From Spirochaetales bacterium (lineage in GTDB: Bacteria > Spirochaetota > Spirochaetia > DSM-2461): a stretch of DNA of 64,000 nucleotides. The translations under genes were made by a program, and so were the position numbers. Shown piece by piece: positions 8,653 through 17,817 of this stretch; within the stretch, counting starts at the first letter, position 1; every line of letters begins with the position of its first letter. The stretch is taken from assembly GCA_003247135.1 (NCBI GenBank), contig QKAW01000038.1, positions 1 through 64,000 on the forward strand, read 5' to 3'. Under the pieces are notes generated by a model, which saw nothing but the letters and a program-made list of their open reading frames with translations, searched no databases and was not told where the DNA came from.

Positions 8653-10693
8653 AGAATTAAAAATTGAAGTTACTAAATATATTGAAAGTATAGAAGAAAA
8701 TATTAATAAATCAGAGATAGAGGATATAAGCTTAAAAGAGATACAAAATACATATACTTCAATTATTGGGATAGTCAATATTGGTGGGTATACAGTTGTA
8801 GGCGATACAATTTTACAATTGATAACAGTTTTTGATGGAATAATGTCAGAAAGGTATGAGTTTACATCGGAACACTTAACTCTAATGCTAATAACAAATG
8901 AGTATATAAAAGAGATGCTTGAAAAAACACCGGATGAATTAAAGTTTTTCTCCACTGAAAATATAAATAAAGCATTTCAAGATATAGCATCAGAACTGAC
9001 AGTAGATATAAAAGATATTTATATAAAGGATATAATTAGAAATAAGATAAAGAAAAGAGTTAATAATGAGATAATATTTAATGATTCTGAGGATGTAAAG
9101 ATTCCAATAAGCAGAATTGATAAAATGATTACAGGGATAAATGACTTAATTCTTAATCAGTATCAACTAAAAACAAAATTAAGTGAGATAAACAGATTAA
9201 AAGAGATAATAAGAACTGTACAGGATTCAGGTTTTACTCCGGAAGTAGAAAGAGCATTAAGGAATTTTGGAACAATAGAAACAGAGATTGATAACCAACT
9301 ACTTAAGTTTGAAGGAACAGCTTTAAAGCTACAGGATGAAGTTTTATCCATGAGAATGCTTCCACTATCTTTAATAAAAGACCAGTTAGAAGTGTTAATT
9401 TCCAATGAAGCAAAAAGAAACAATAAAAATGTAAGAGCCTTTATAGATATGGAAAACATATTAATTGATAAAATTATTCTTCAGTCTATCGAACACCCTA
9501 TTTATAATTTAATAAAAAACAGTATTGAACATGGAATAGAAAGCTCGGGAACAATTTATATAAAATGCAGTTATGACAAGGGTAAAATAAATTTGATTGT
9601 TGGAGATGATGGTCAAGGGGTAGATTATTCTCGTATTCGGAAGAAAGTAATGGAGTTATTTCCATTTGAAAAGAGTAAAATTTCAGAGCTTGAAGATAAA
9701 GAACTGAATGAATATCTATTTTTGGAAGGTGTAACTCTAGTCGATGGGGATAGTGCCAGGGGTTTTGGATTGGCAGAAGTACACACAAGAATAAATCAGA
9801 TAAAAGGAAAATTAATATTTACAAGTAGCAGTAATGGTGTCGAAGTAAATATTACTGTACCAAAATCCCTTACTACAATCTTTGGCTATTATATTAGATG
9901 TGCTGGAGAGAAGTTATTTGTACCTTCATCATTTATTAATGAGATAATTACAGCAAAAAGATCGGATGTTATAGATCTTGTATCAAAACAGGCTATAAAA
10001 CTTAGAAATGATGTTATTCCAATCTACCCTCTATCGGGAATTCTTGATGACAGAACCTCTATAGAGAGGGAGAAAATGTTTATTTTAATAATAAAAATTT
10101 ATGGAGAGTCTATAGGTATAATAGTTGATGAAATTCTATACCATGCTTCAGCCATATTTAAAAGGCTTCCCGGATGTATAGAAAATATGAAGGAGTTACA
10201 AGGGGTTGTCTTTGATGAAGAGTTTAAAGTAATTAATATTTTATATATACCTATAATTGTAAACAGATTAAAAGCAATAAGAAATATAGAATTTAAAGAG
10301 CGATACTCCCAGGAAAAAGAGAAATATAAAAAAATACTTGTTGTGGATGATAGTTCTGTAAATAGAGAAATTATTGAAAAAATACTAATAAGAGAGAATT
10401 TCAGAGTTTCAACTGCATGTAATGGGATTGAAGCATTGGAGAAAATCAGGGAAGACTCTTATCAGTTGATTATTACCGATTCTTATATGCCAAGAATGGA
10501 TGGAAAAACCTTTGTTGAAAACCTGCGAAAGGAAGCAGAGTATAAAAAAACACCTGTAATTGCAATTCTTTCCGGTGAAGGTGAGTCTGGTGGTTTTAAA
10601 TCAGAAAATGGCATAGTTTCTTTTATCAGAGCCCAGTTTAACAGGGATCAATTTGTAAAAAATATTAAAGAACTTTTAGGTGTAACTTACTAA
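8639..10693 (+). CDS. cheA: CheA-type kinase with C-terminal receiver; P1 lacks the phospho-His
   Basis: This CheA-like hybrid has 684 residues. In order: a P1/HPt-like helix bundle, a dimerisation domain (LKLQDEVLSMRMLPLSLI), an HATPase (N-box IKNSIEHGIE, G1 VGDDGQGVD, G2 ARGFGLAEVHTRI), a CheW-like regulatory domain, and a receiver from about residue 565. P1 reads TYTSIIGIVNIGG where FRAxHTLKG is expected: the His falls on Thr and the Lys on Ile, and no other His lies nearby. The receiver keeps the acidic pair (VVDDSS) and phospho-Asp (ITDSYMPRMDG) but lacks the usual K-P near the end. ATP binding looks intact, but classical autophosphorylation on P1 does not look possible. Confidence 0.9.
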   Translation: MMINEELKIEVTKYIESIEENINKSEIEDISLKEIQNTYTSIIGIVNIGGYTVVGDTILQLITVFDGIMSERYEFTSEHLTLMLITNEYIKEMLEKTPDELKFFSTENINKAFQDIASELTVDIKDIYIKDIIRNKIKKRVNNEIIFNDSEDVKIPISRIDKMITGINDLILNQYQLKTKLSEINRLKEIIRTVQDSGFTPEVERALRNFGTIETEIDNQLLKFEGTALKLQDEVLSMRMLPLSLIKDQLEVLISNEAKRNNKNVRAFIDMENILIDKIILQSIEHPIYNLIKNSIEHGIESSGTIYIKCSYDKGKINLIVGDDGQGVDYSRIRKKVMELFPFEKSKISELEDKELNEYLFLEGVTLVDGDSARGFGLAEVHTRINQIKGKLIFTSSSNGVEVNITVPKSLTTIFGYYIRCAGEKLFVPSSFINEIITAKRSDVIDLVSKQAIKLRNDVIPIYPLSGILDDRTSIEREKMFILIIKIYGESIGIIVDEILYHASAIFKRLPGCIENMKELQGVVFDEEFKVINILYIPIIVNRLKAIRNIEFKERYSQEKEKYKKILVVDDSSVNREIIEKILIRENFRVSTACNGIEALEKIREDSYQLIITDSYMPRMDGKTFVENLRKEAEYKKTPVIAILSGEGESGGFKSENGIVSFIRAQFNRDQFVKNIKELLGVTY

Positions 10694-12222
10694 TGAGAAG
10701 GGTTTTGGTTGTAGATAGTTCTGGTTCTCTTAATGGTAAATTAACAAAAAATGAGGAGTATTCAACAGAATGTTTAAGTAGCTGTTCTACAACAGATCTG
10801 TATAACAGTAATTATGACTTAATCATTTTAGTAATAAACAGGAATGAGACACATCTGGTACAAACCGGGAGACTTTTAAAAGAGAGGTCACTGCTGGTTG
10901 TTTTAACTATTAAAGACCAGTTTAAAAAGTATCTGTTCCAAAATTTAAATATAGATTGTATTTATATTGATGAATTTAACAATGAATTAGTACAAGCTAA
11001 AATAAAGCCGATGGAGTCTATAAATCAGAACTTTATTGAGTGTATTCAATCAAATATAATGAATTTCAATAAAAAGAGATCAATTATTGAGAGTTGTTAT
11101 ATCCAGGCTGCATTAAATATTGATACTATTGAAAAGAGCATAAGTTATCTCTTTAATGCCATATCCCTAATTTCCAAAAATGATATTATTGTTATTATGC
11201 TAAAGGTAGCCAGGGAGACAAGGGTTTATAGCCATATAACTCCAAGAGTTCATAAAAAGAACTACGATAATTTTCTGAAATTTTGTTACCACAGTCATTA
11301 TGAGAATATTTCAGTTTCCAATTTAGAAAATAGTGAAGGAAATATTGTAAATATTAGTAATAATCCGGATTTTTATACTTCCATTCTTGATAAAAGGGAG
11401 ATTAGCTCCTATTTCTTCTCTCCTTTAAATAATAGTGAAGGCGAGGTTATAGGAACAATACATTTGGGGAATTATATCAATAACTATTTTAATAATGATA
11501 TTATACGTGGAAATTTACTGGAAAATTTCTATTTAATCGGATCAATAATAGATGCAAACATTAAATATAACTCAGTAATACGGGATAACAGAGAAGTAAG
11601 ATATATATTCTCTAAATTTGTACCTGACAGAGTTATTGACAAGCATCTGGAATTAGGCAGATTAGAAAAGGGTGGGGAACTTAAAAAAGTTGCTATTCTA
11701 TTTACTGATATTAGGGCATTTACTGCAATTTCAGAAAAAAATAGTGCAGATGCTGTTGTCTCTTTTTTAAATAACTATTTTAACATAATGGTTGGCTGCA
11801 TTAAATCTAATGGTGGAGTTATTGATAAATTTATTGGGGATGCTATAGTGGCAATTTTTGGAGCACCTGATGAAGTTGATAATCCCTCACAAAGTGCAAT
11901 AAATGCAGCAAAAAGTATTATTTCATCATTAAGTAAGGTCTGCCTTGATGGATTAATACTTCCTGAATCAGGTTTTAACATGGGGATTGGAATACACGTA
12001 GGTGAATCTATTGTTGGAAATATTGGTTCTGACAAGAAAATGTCATACACATCAATTGGAGATGTTGTAACTCTGGCTGAAGAGCTTGAAAGTTTAACAA
12101 AAAAATACGATAGAACTCTGCTGTTTAGCAGAGATGTTGCAAAAAGTATCACAGATGAGTCTGTTCTGTTAGGTAATAAAAATATAGGAGAAATGGATCT
12201 GGGAATCTACGGATTAAAATGA
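10693..12222 (+). CDS. class III nucleotide cyclase, C1-like half (metal-binding subunit)
   Basis: This 509-residue protein has a receiver-like N-terminus without phospho-Asp (DLIILVIN), a middle region resembling a GAF sensor, and a C-terminal class III cyclase domain. Both metal-binding aspartates are present: Asp339 in LFTDIRAFT and Asp383 in KFIGDAIVAIFG. The transition-state Asn and Arg are replaced by Thr460 and Glu464 in VVTLAEELE, and the usual V-K-G-[RK] triphosphate lysine near the end is absent. By itself it could not form a complete active site. Its stop overlaps the next cyclase by four bases, and that protein has the complementary defect. Confidence 0.88.
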   Translation: MRRVLVVDSSGSLNGKLTKNEEYSTECLSSCSTTDLYNSNYDLIILVINRNETHLVQTGRLLKERSLLVVLTIKDQFKKYLFQNLNIDCIYIDEFNNELVQAKIKPMESINQNFIECIQSNIMNFNKKRSIIESCYIQAALNIDTIEKSISYLFNAISLISKNDIIVIMLKVARETRVYSHITPRVHKKNYDNFLKFCYHSHYENISVSNLENSEGNIVNISNNPDFYTSILDKREISSYFFSPLNNSEGEVIGTIHLGNYINNYFNNDIIRGNLLENFYLIGSIIDANIKYNSVIRDNREVRYIFSKFVPDRVIDKHLELGRLEKGGELKKVAILFTDIRAFTAISEKNSADAVVSFLNNYFNIMVGCIKSNGGVIDKFIGDAIVAIFGAPDEVDNPSQSAINAAKSIISSLSKVCLDGLILPESGFNMGIGIHVGESIVGNIGSDKKMSYTSIGDVVTLAEELESLTKKYDRTLLFSRDVAKSITDESVLLGNKNIGEMDLGIYGLK

Positions 12223-13754
12223 AAAAGAATATTTTGTGTTTTGAAACATCTAATTATATAAAAGACGCTATAAAATCAGAATTATCTGAAGAATGTTTTA
12301 ATCTCCATTTTTTCTCAAGTGGATTAGAGGGGCTTGAGAAGCTCTATTCAATTCAGCCATCTATTATAATAATGAATCCGGTGCTAGGGGATATTAATGG
12401 TGTTGATATACTGCATTTTTTAAAGTCAAATAGTGTTTTTTCAAAAATACCTGTAATTCTCTATTCTACTATAACGGATCAGATTGCAGAGCTTTTTTTT
12501 GATCAGGCAGATATTCTTTTATATAAAGACAGCTGTTTTACTTTAGAACTTGCAAAAATTGTAAATAATCTTGAATTGGAAAATTGTATTATCACCGGCA
12601 TTGCTCTTTCTGTTATAGAGATAGCCATGGAGATTGAAAATATCTCCTTCTATAATCAGGTAAAAACCAATATGTTAGGTGAAATACTTTTTATAGCAAT
12701 GGAGATTACAAATTATAATTTGTTGCAGATAGAGATTGAAAATTTTTATGATGAACATTTTAACTCTAAGGAAAATATTTCAGATTCTTTTGAGTTAAAT
12801 CTGTATCATTATTTTGAGAAGATAAGTAATTTTTTACTGGAACGTGCCAGGGAGTATCAGAATAATATTATTCTTGGTAAAAACCTTAACAATCTGTTTG
12901 AGAATTTCCTGCCTAAAAAGGTAATTTCTGACCTTATAAAAAAAGAGGATATTTCCAGTCTTATGACAGGTGAGAACAGGGAGATTGCAGTTCTTTTTAG
13001 TCATATAAAGGATTTTTCTGTTATTGAGAATAGTAATAGTGTTACCAGTGTTGTAGATTTTCTTAATTATCATTTTACTGGAATATCCAATGGAATAAGA
13101 AATTTTGGTGGAGAGATAAATAAATTCATTGGCGATGCTGTGTTTGCCATGTTTGGTGCTCCGGAAAGTTATGATGATAATGAGACAAGAGCCTGTGATG
13201 CTGCAATAGATATGTTGAAATTTATTAGTGAGTCAAAAAATTATTCCTTGAGGTTTGGAGATAATGGATATAGGATAGGTATTGGTATTCATATAGGGAA
13301 GGCAATAATTGGAAACATTGGCTCTAAAGATAACTTTGATTTTACAGCAATAGGGGATACTATAAATTTAGCTGCCAGACTTGAATCTCTATGTAAGTAT
13401 TATGACAGGGATATACTTGTCTCAAGTGAGATAAAAGATGGATGTTATTTAAAAAAATATAATGGTAAATTTAGAGAGATCGATACAGTTCTGGTAAAAG
13501 GGAAGAATGAACCTACAACAATATTTTCACTGGAAGATACATCTCTATATCCTGATTGCTTTCTGGATAATTATAATAAAGGGCTAATGATGTTTAAACT
13601 TGGAAACTGGATTATTGCCAAAGAGTACTTTATAAAGTGTGATACTATTTTTAAAGGTGATAGAGTCTTATCCATATATCTGGATCGGTGCAGTCGCTTT
13701 ATTTCTGATCCTCCAGCAGAGTGGATTGGTGCAATAACTCTTGATTTTAAATAA
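12219..13754 (+). CDS. class III nucleotide cyclase, C2-like half (substrate-binding subunit)
   Basis: This 511-residue protein also has a receiver-like N-terminus, with Asn in place of the phospho-Asp (IIIMNPVLGDING), then a linker domain and a class III cyclase domain. The first metal aspartate is His262 (LFSHIKDFS), while Asp306 (KFIGDAVFAMFG) is kept. The substrate side is intact: Lys302, Asn383 and Arg387 in TINLAARLES, and Lys in LVKGKNEP. A Thr at the adenine-specifying position suits class IIIb adenylate cyclases. It should therefore work only together with the upstream cyclase. About 75 residues beyond the catalytic domain are unassigned. Confidence 0.88.
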   Translation: MKKNILCFETSNYIKDAIKSELSEECFNLHFFSSGLEGLEKLYSIQPSIIIMNPVLGDINGVDILHFLKSNSVFSKIPVILYSTITDQIAELFFDQADILLYKDSCFTLELAKIVNNLELENCIITGIALSVIEIAMEIENISFYNQVKTNMLGEILFIAMEITNYNLLQIEIENFYDEHFNSKENISDSFELNLYHYFEKISNFLLERAREYQNNIILGKNLNNLFENFLPKKVISDLIKKEDISSLMTGENREIAVLFSHIKDFSVIENSNSVTSVVDFLNYHFTGISNGIRNFGGEINKFIGDAVFAMFGAPESYDDNETRACDAAIDMLKFISESKNYSLRFGDNGYRIGIGIHIGKAIIGNIGSKDNFDFTAIGDTINLAARLESLCKYYDRDILVSSEIKDGCYLKKYNGKFREIDTVLVKGKNEPTTIFSLEDTSLYPDCFLDNYNKGLMMFKLGNWIIAKEYFIKCDTIFKGDRVLSIYLDRCSRFISDPPAEWIGAITLDFK

Positions 13755-13768
13755 AAAAAGGATAAAAG

Positions 13769-15499
13769 ATGACAGACAGGAAATTTACAATACAAGATGA
13801 AAAAGTAATTAAAACAAAAATTTTTATTGCAATATATACAACAATGTTCTTAACACTGATTGTAAGTGAATACTTAAATGTTTTTTTTAATACCAAGATG
13901 GATGCACTTGGTATATCCTATTTAGGTAGGGTTAGGTATGCATTTAAACCTACAGTTATGGCTTTGTATCTTCTATTTTCTACTATTGTATTCTTTAGGG
14001 TAAAAAGTTATCTGAAACCTCTTTTTAATTATTTAAATTTTGGCAAGGAGTATACTTTAGCCAGAAAATCAGCAGTTAGAATTCCCTGGTTTATAATATA
14101 TTTCCAGATAATAGTCTGGTCATTAGGGACACTTCTCTACTACATATTAAAAGGATGGAATCCGGAGAGTGGAATACCCTTTTACTTTGGTCTTATGAGT
14201 AAGCTGGCAACAGGTATTATTACTGCCCTATACCTAGTTTTCATAATAAATATAATTCTGCAGGAGCCTAAGCAGATGTTAAATATGACAAAGATTAATA
14301 AGGGTGAGAATGATCAGTTTTCCAGATATAAGGATTATTTTGCAAATTTTGGTAGTGTCTTTTATCTTATTGTTAATTTATCCTATGTAGCCTTTTATTA
14401 TGCCAGCAGAGGGATAATATTCACCAAGGGTACTTTCTTGTCACACTTTCTGCCTGCATCTCTTATTTTATTCTCTATTGGAATAATACCAATATTTCTA
14501 GGAAAGAAAGAGTACTATTTTCAGATAAAAATTCTCAAGGAGTCTATGGAGAAAATTGTTGGGAGCAATAAAGATTTTTCTAATCAGATTAAGTTAATAA
14601 ATTTTGATGAATTAGGTGAGCTCGCTGTATACGTTAATAATATTCTCCTTACATTTAGAACCCTATTTGAAGAGATTGGTTTAGTTGTTGATAGTTTGTC
14701 TGAAGCATCAAAGTCTCTAAACGGGACATCGAGTCAGAGTTCTTCTGTTTCTAACCAGCAGGCAGCTGCTACTGCTGAAATAGTAGCTACAATGGAAGAT
14801 TCAAACAGATTAAGTAAAATGATTGGAGATTTGGCAAAAGAGGTTACTGAGAAATTTGGTCAGGTTAACAGATATGTAACTGAGGGAGATTCTGTAATAA
14901 TAAAAAATCTAGAAAAAAATGCAGATGTAAAAAATGCCAATGAGACTACTTTGGACTTTGTTGAAACCCTTAGCGGTGATATTAAATCGATAAATGAAGT
15001 TGTAAAAATGATTAATGGAATTGCTGATCAAATAAAAATTATAGCTTTTAATGCCGAGTTGGAGGCGTCAGCTGCAGGCGAGGCAGGTAAGAATTTTGAA
15101 ATTGTTGCAACAGAGATTAGAAGATTGGCTGACAGTACTGTTTCGTCTACCTCTGAAATAAAAAACAGGATTAATATTATTGAAAAAGGTGCCAACAGGC
15201 TAGTTGATGCATCTCACAGTGCTACAGAATTAATAGAGAGCAGTTATAGTACATCAAAGGATGCACAGGATATTTTTTATAAGATTAAAAATGCTTCAGA
15301 AGAGACTGTAAAATCCTCCAATGTAATTGGTAAAAATATCTTAATGCAGATAACCGGCTTTGAGCAGATACTTGTAACAATAAAACAGATCGCTTCCGGA
15401 GTTAGTGATTCCGCTGAAACAGCATCGGTTGTTTCAAAAATTTCCGCAGATTTACAGTATCAAATAGATCGATTAAAGGAATTTACAACAAGAGACTAA
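13769..15499 (+). CDS. methyl-accepting chemotaxis protein with six-helix membrane sensor
   Basis: This 576-residue receptor has no large periplasmic domain. The first half holds about six membrane helices (roughly residues 12-34, 48-68, 92-118, 130-155, 185-210 and 220-240). A coiled-coil signalling domain follows, with the same unusual tip (IIAFNAELEASAAGEAGKNF) as the first receptor of the operon. It may sense membrane state, redox or a hydrophobic ligand, but this is inference. AAGG lies at correct spacing before the ATG, 14 bases after the cyclase stop, so it is probably cotranscribed. Its stop overlaps the opposing GGDEF gene by four bases. Confidence 0.9.
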   Translation: MTDRKFTIQDEKVIKTKIFIAIYTTMFLTLIVSEYLNVFFNTKMDALGISYLGRVRYAFKPTVMALYLLFSTIVFFRVKSYLKPLFNYLNFGKEYTLARKSAVRIPWFIIYFQIIVWSLGTLLYYILKGWNPESGIPFYFGLMSKLATGIITALYLVFIINIILQEPKQMLNMTKINKGENDQFSRYKDYFANFGSVFYLIVNLSYVAFYYASRGIIFTKGTFLSHFLPASLILFSIGIIPIFLGKKEYYFQIKILKESMEKIVGSNKDFSNQIKLINFDELGELAVYVNNILLTFRTLFEEIGLVVDSLSEASKSLNGTSSQSSSVSNQQAAATAEIVATMEDSNRLSKMIGDLAKEVTEKFGQVNRYVTEGDSVIIKNLEKNADVKNANETTLDFVETLSGDIKSINEVVKMINGIADQIKIIAFNAELEASAAGEAGKNFEIVATEIRRLADSTVSSTSEIKNRINIIEKGANRLVDASHSATELIESSYSTSKDAQDIFYKIKNASEETVKSSNVIGKNILMQITGFEQILVTIKQIASGVSDSAETASVVSKISADLQYQIDRLKEFTTRD

Positions 15500-16632
15500 A
15501 CGTGAAGACTTTCCTGCAGATTAAATATATGCAGTGAATCTTTTACTATCTTTGCTTTATACATTGCTTTGTCTGCATTCATTATTAGCTGTGATGTTGA
15601 AATAGTTCTATTGTACTCAGATATCCCGAAACTAGCTGTTACCGGCATAATGGAATTAATCCTGTTGTTTAAAAGTTTAAGATCGCTTCGGATGTTATCA
15701 CATATTAGAACTACGTTATCAATAAGTGTATTTTTAAATATTAATGCGAATTCATCTCCACCATATCTGAATGCTCTATCATGGGGAGAGTTATTGTGTA
15801 AAATTCTTCCAAACTCAACCAAACATTTATCACCTTCCAAATGGCCATAGGTGTCATTTAGAATTTTAAAGTTATCTATATCTATCATTACAAAAATATA
15901 ACTGTTTTCTGTATCCTTTTGGATCTCTTCTAAAAAGTTGTTCAAAGCTATTCTGTTACTAATCCCTGTCAGTTCATCCAGATGAAGCCTTTTTTGCAGG
16001 TTATTCTTTTCAACCTCTTTCTCAATGGCTATCTTCTGCTTCTCTTTTTCAAAATATATAATTATCATACTTACAGCTATAAAAAAGATTAATACTACTA
16101 TTGATATTATAAAGTTACTTAATCTTATCCCGTCCTGGAAAATATTTAAGTTATCCGCATCCCATTGTATACAGACTTCAGATGTTATTAACATAATAAC
16201 CGCTGAACTCCCTGTTATAACAGAGAGGGTATAACTGCCGTAGATTGATGTTAAAAGTATTGGAACAGCAAAGACATAGAAAAGTGAGGAAAAAACACTG
16301 TGTACCGTAAATATTATAAAACAGTTTAGAACAAGAATTAGTGAAACAATGTACATTTTAGATAATAATGATATTGTCCTGCTCTTGATGCAATTATACT
16401 CAATTATAACCAATAGAAAGTTAATAAATGTAGGCAAAATCAGAAATTTAAGAAGATATTTTGGTATTGTTGTATTTATATGCCCTGTTTTATAAAGTAT
16501 TAAACCGATTATGCATTCAAGAATAAAAGTAATAATTACCAGAGAAACAGTAGCTTTAAAATGTAGTTTTAGCCACTTTTTGTTTATTTTTTTATAGTTG
16601 ATCTCTTTACTTATTGTTAAATTTTTATTCAT
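15496..16632 (-). CDS. membrane diguanylate cyclase (GGDEF)
   Basis: A 378-residue protein predicted to make cyclic di-GMP from GTP. The first 200 residues hold about six hydrophobic segments, then a short charged coiled coil leads to a GGDEF domain (LDELTGISNR, DIDNFKILNDTYGHLEGD, FRYGGDEFALIF). The active-site GGDEF and metal Asp are intact. At the inhibitory I-site the residues are S-P-H-D, so the first Arg of RxxD is missing and feedback inhibition by product may be weak. It is encoded convergently to the chemosensory operon. Confidence 0.92.
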   Translation of the reverse strand: MNKNLTISKEINYKKINKKWLKLHFKATVSLVIITFILECIIGLILYKTGHINTTIPKYLLKFLILPTFINFLLVIIEYNCIKSRTISLLSKMYIVSLILVLNCFIIFTVHSVFSSLFYVFAVPILLTSIYGSYTLSVITGSSAVIMLITSEVCIQWDADNLNIFQDGIRLSNFIISIVVLIFFIAVSMIIIYFEKEKQKIAIEKEVEKNNLQKRLHLDELTGISNRIALNNFLEEIQKDTENSYIFVMIDIDNFKILNDTYGHLEGDKCLVEFGRILHNNSPHDRAFRYGGDEFALIFKNTLIDNVVLICDNIRSDLKLLNNRINSIMPVTASFGISEYNRTISTSQLIMNADKAMYKAKIVKDSLHIFNLQESLHV

Positions 16633-16707
16633 ATTTAAAACATTCTACTCACATTTAGCTCTAATGTAAATTATTTTTTTTCTAAGTATATGTTGTTGTC
16701 ATTTAAC

Positions 16708-16716
16708 TGATATAAT
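16708..16716 (+). promoter_or_regulatory. extended -10 promoter
   Basis: TGATATAAT forms an extended -10 (TG, one base, consensus TATAAT at 16711-16716), with no good -35 upstream. It lies 18 bases before the next ATG, with AGGAGATAAGG between. Confidence 0.55.
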
Positions 16717-16734
16717 GAATTCAGGAGATAAGGA

Positions 16735-17421
16735 ATGATTGAATATATAAAAGACCTGGGTATTACAACCTTTAAAAATGCAGTTTATAAATATAAAACA
16801 AAGAAAATCGAGATTTTGGGGGATGGAACTTTTTACAATACTGATGTCGAGATAACAACAGGTGTATTTGAAGGCGGGTATAATTTTATAAACATTTTAC
16901 TTGGGGTAGATGATGAGTGGTCTACAGCATTTACAATGAATTTTATTAAAGAGAAGCTATTTGATACTACTAAAATTGCAGATTACATTGGGGAACAGTT
17001 TGTACATAAGATACAACTCTCTTTTATGGATGGGATGGATGATTATGACAGTTACTATTTTACCCCTAGTTATAGTAATAGTTTAATTGTTTTAGAGGGT
17101 TTTCTAAAAATATTGGGACCTTTGGAACTTATATCTACTGAGGAAAATGATATGCAGTTAAAAGATTTTGCTCCATTTAAATCCTTCTATCAATTAAAAG
17201 AGAATATTCTTGAAACAGTAAAGGATTTAGATGATGATGACGAAGTAAAAGAATCCATGGAGATCTTTATGGAGTTTAAAGGTGAAGAATTCAGGACTGA
17301 ACTTTTTTTTGACAGCAGACTAATTTATGAAGATGAAACTGATCAGCGATTAGCTGAGCTTATAGAAGATGTAATGTATGATAGTTTTAATGAGGATGAA
17401 GTTTTATTAGATGAGGAATAA
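16735..17421 (+). CDS. acidic cytoplasmic protein of unknown function
   Basis: A 228-residue soluble protein without signal peptide or membrane helix that I do not recognise. It is strongly acidic, with runs such as DLDDDDEVKE and a C-terminus FNEDEVLLDEE. A central segment FMDGMDDYDSYYF is rich in Asp and Tyr. A ribosome site AGGAGATAAGG precedes the ATG and an extended -10 lies upstream, so it is a real gene with its own promoter. It sits between a diguanylate cyclase and a PilZ protein, which allows but does not prove a role in second-messenger signalling. Confidence 0.7.
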   Translation: MIEYIKDLGITTFKNAVYKYKTKKIEILGDGTFYNTDVEITTGVFEGGYNFINILLGVDDEWSTAFTMNFIKEKLFDTTKIADYIGEQFVHKIQLSFMDGMDDYDSYYFTPSYSNSLIVLEGFLKILGPLELISTEENDMQLKDFAPFKSFYQLKENILETVKDLDDDDEVKESMEIFMEFKGEEFRTELFFDSRLIYEDETDQRLAELIEDVMYDSFNEDEVLLDEE

Positions 17422-17427
17422 CATCTG

Positions 17428-17456
17428 TTGTTATCTGCTCTATATTGTCTTATAAT
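17428..17456 (+). promoter_or_regulatory. promoter of the PilZ gene
   Basis: TTGTTA at 17428-17433, a 17-base spacer and a consensus TATAAT at 17451-17456. The start point would fall near 17463, leaving about 25 bases to the ATG at 17488. Confidence 0.6.
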
Positions 17457-17487
17457 TAATTAAGAAAGCAAAAGAGTGGGTAATGTT

Positions 17488-17817
17488 ATGGATAATAGAA
17501 GAGCAAATCCTCGTTTTAAGTTTCATCAGCTGGTAGAGATATCAAATTCTAAAGAGGAGATATTTATTAATGTTTATTCAATAAATATCTCTGTAACCGG
17601 GCTTTTATGTACAGTTAAAAGCCCTATTAGGACAAATTCTGAGATTTATCTTATGTTTGAGATTCCATTTAATGAAGAAGCCCATGTAATTCAATGTTAC
17701 GGTGATATTGCATGGTCAAAAAAAGTAGATGAGCTTTATCAGTTAGGGATTAATTTTAAACACTTGTCAGATTTGGATAAAAGTGTTCTTGAAAACTACC
17801 TAAAACAATTATCATAA
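17488..17817 (+). CDS. PilZ domain protein (cyclic di-GMP receptor)
   Basis: A single-domain PilZ protein of about 109 residues, the usual size for a stand-alone c-di-GMP receptor. The binding motifs are present: the Arg-rich DNRRANPRF at the N-terminus and SINISVTGLLC for the N-x-S-x-x-G element. I start at 17488 because the promoter leaves too little leader for the in-frame GTG at 17476. It lies about 850 bases from a GGDEF cyclase, so the window encodes both a maker and a reader of c-di-GMP. The target is unknown; flagellar control is common for this family. Confidence 0.87.
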   Translation: MDNRRANPRFKFHQLVEISNSKEEIFINVYSINISVTGLLCTVKSPIRTNSEIYLMFEIPFNEEAHVIQCYGDIAWSKKVDELYQLGINFKHLSDLDKSVLENYLKQLS

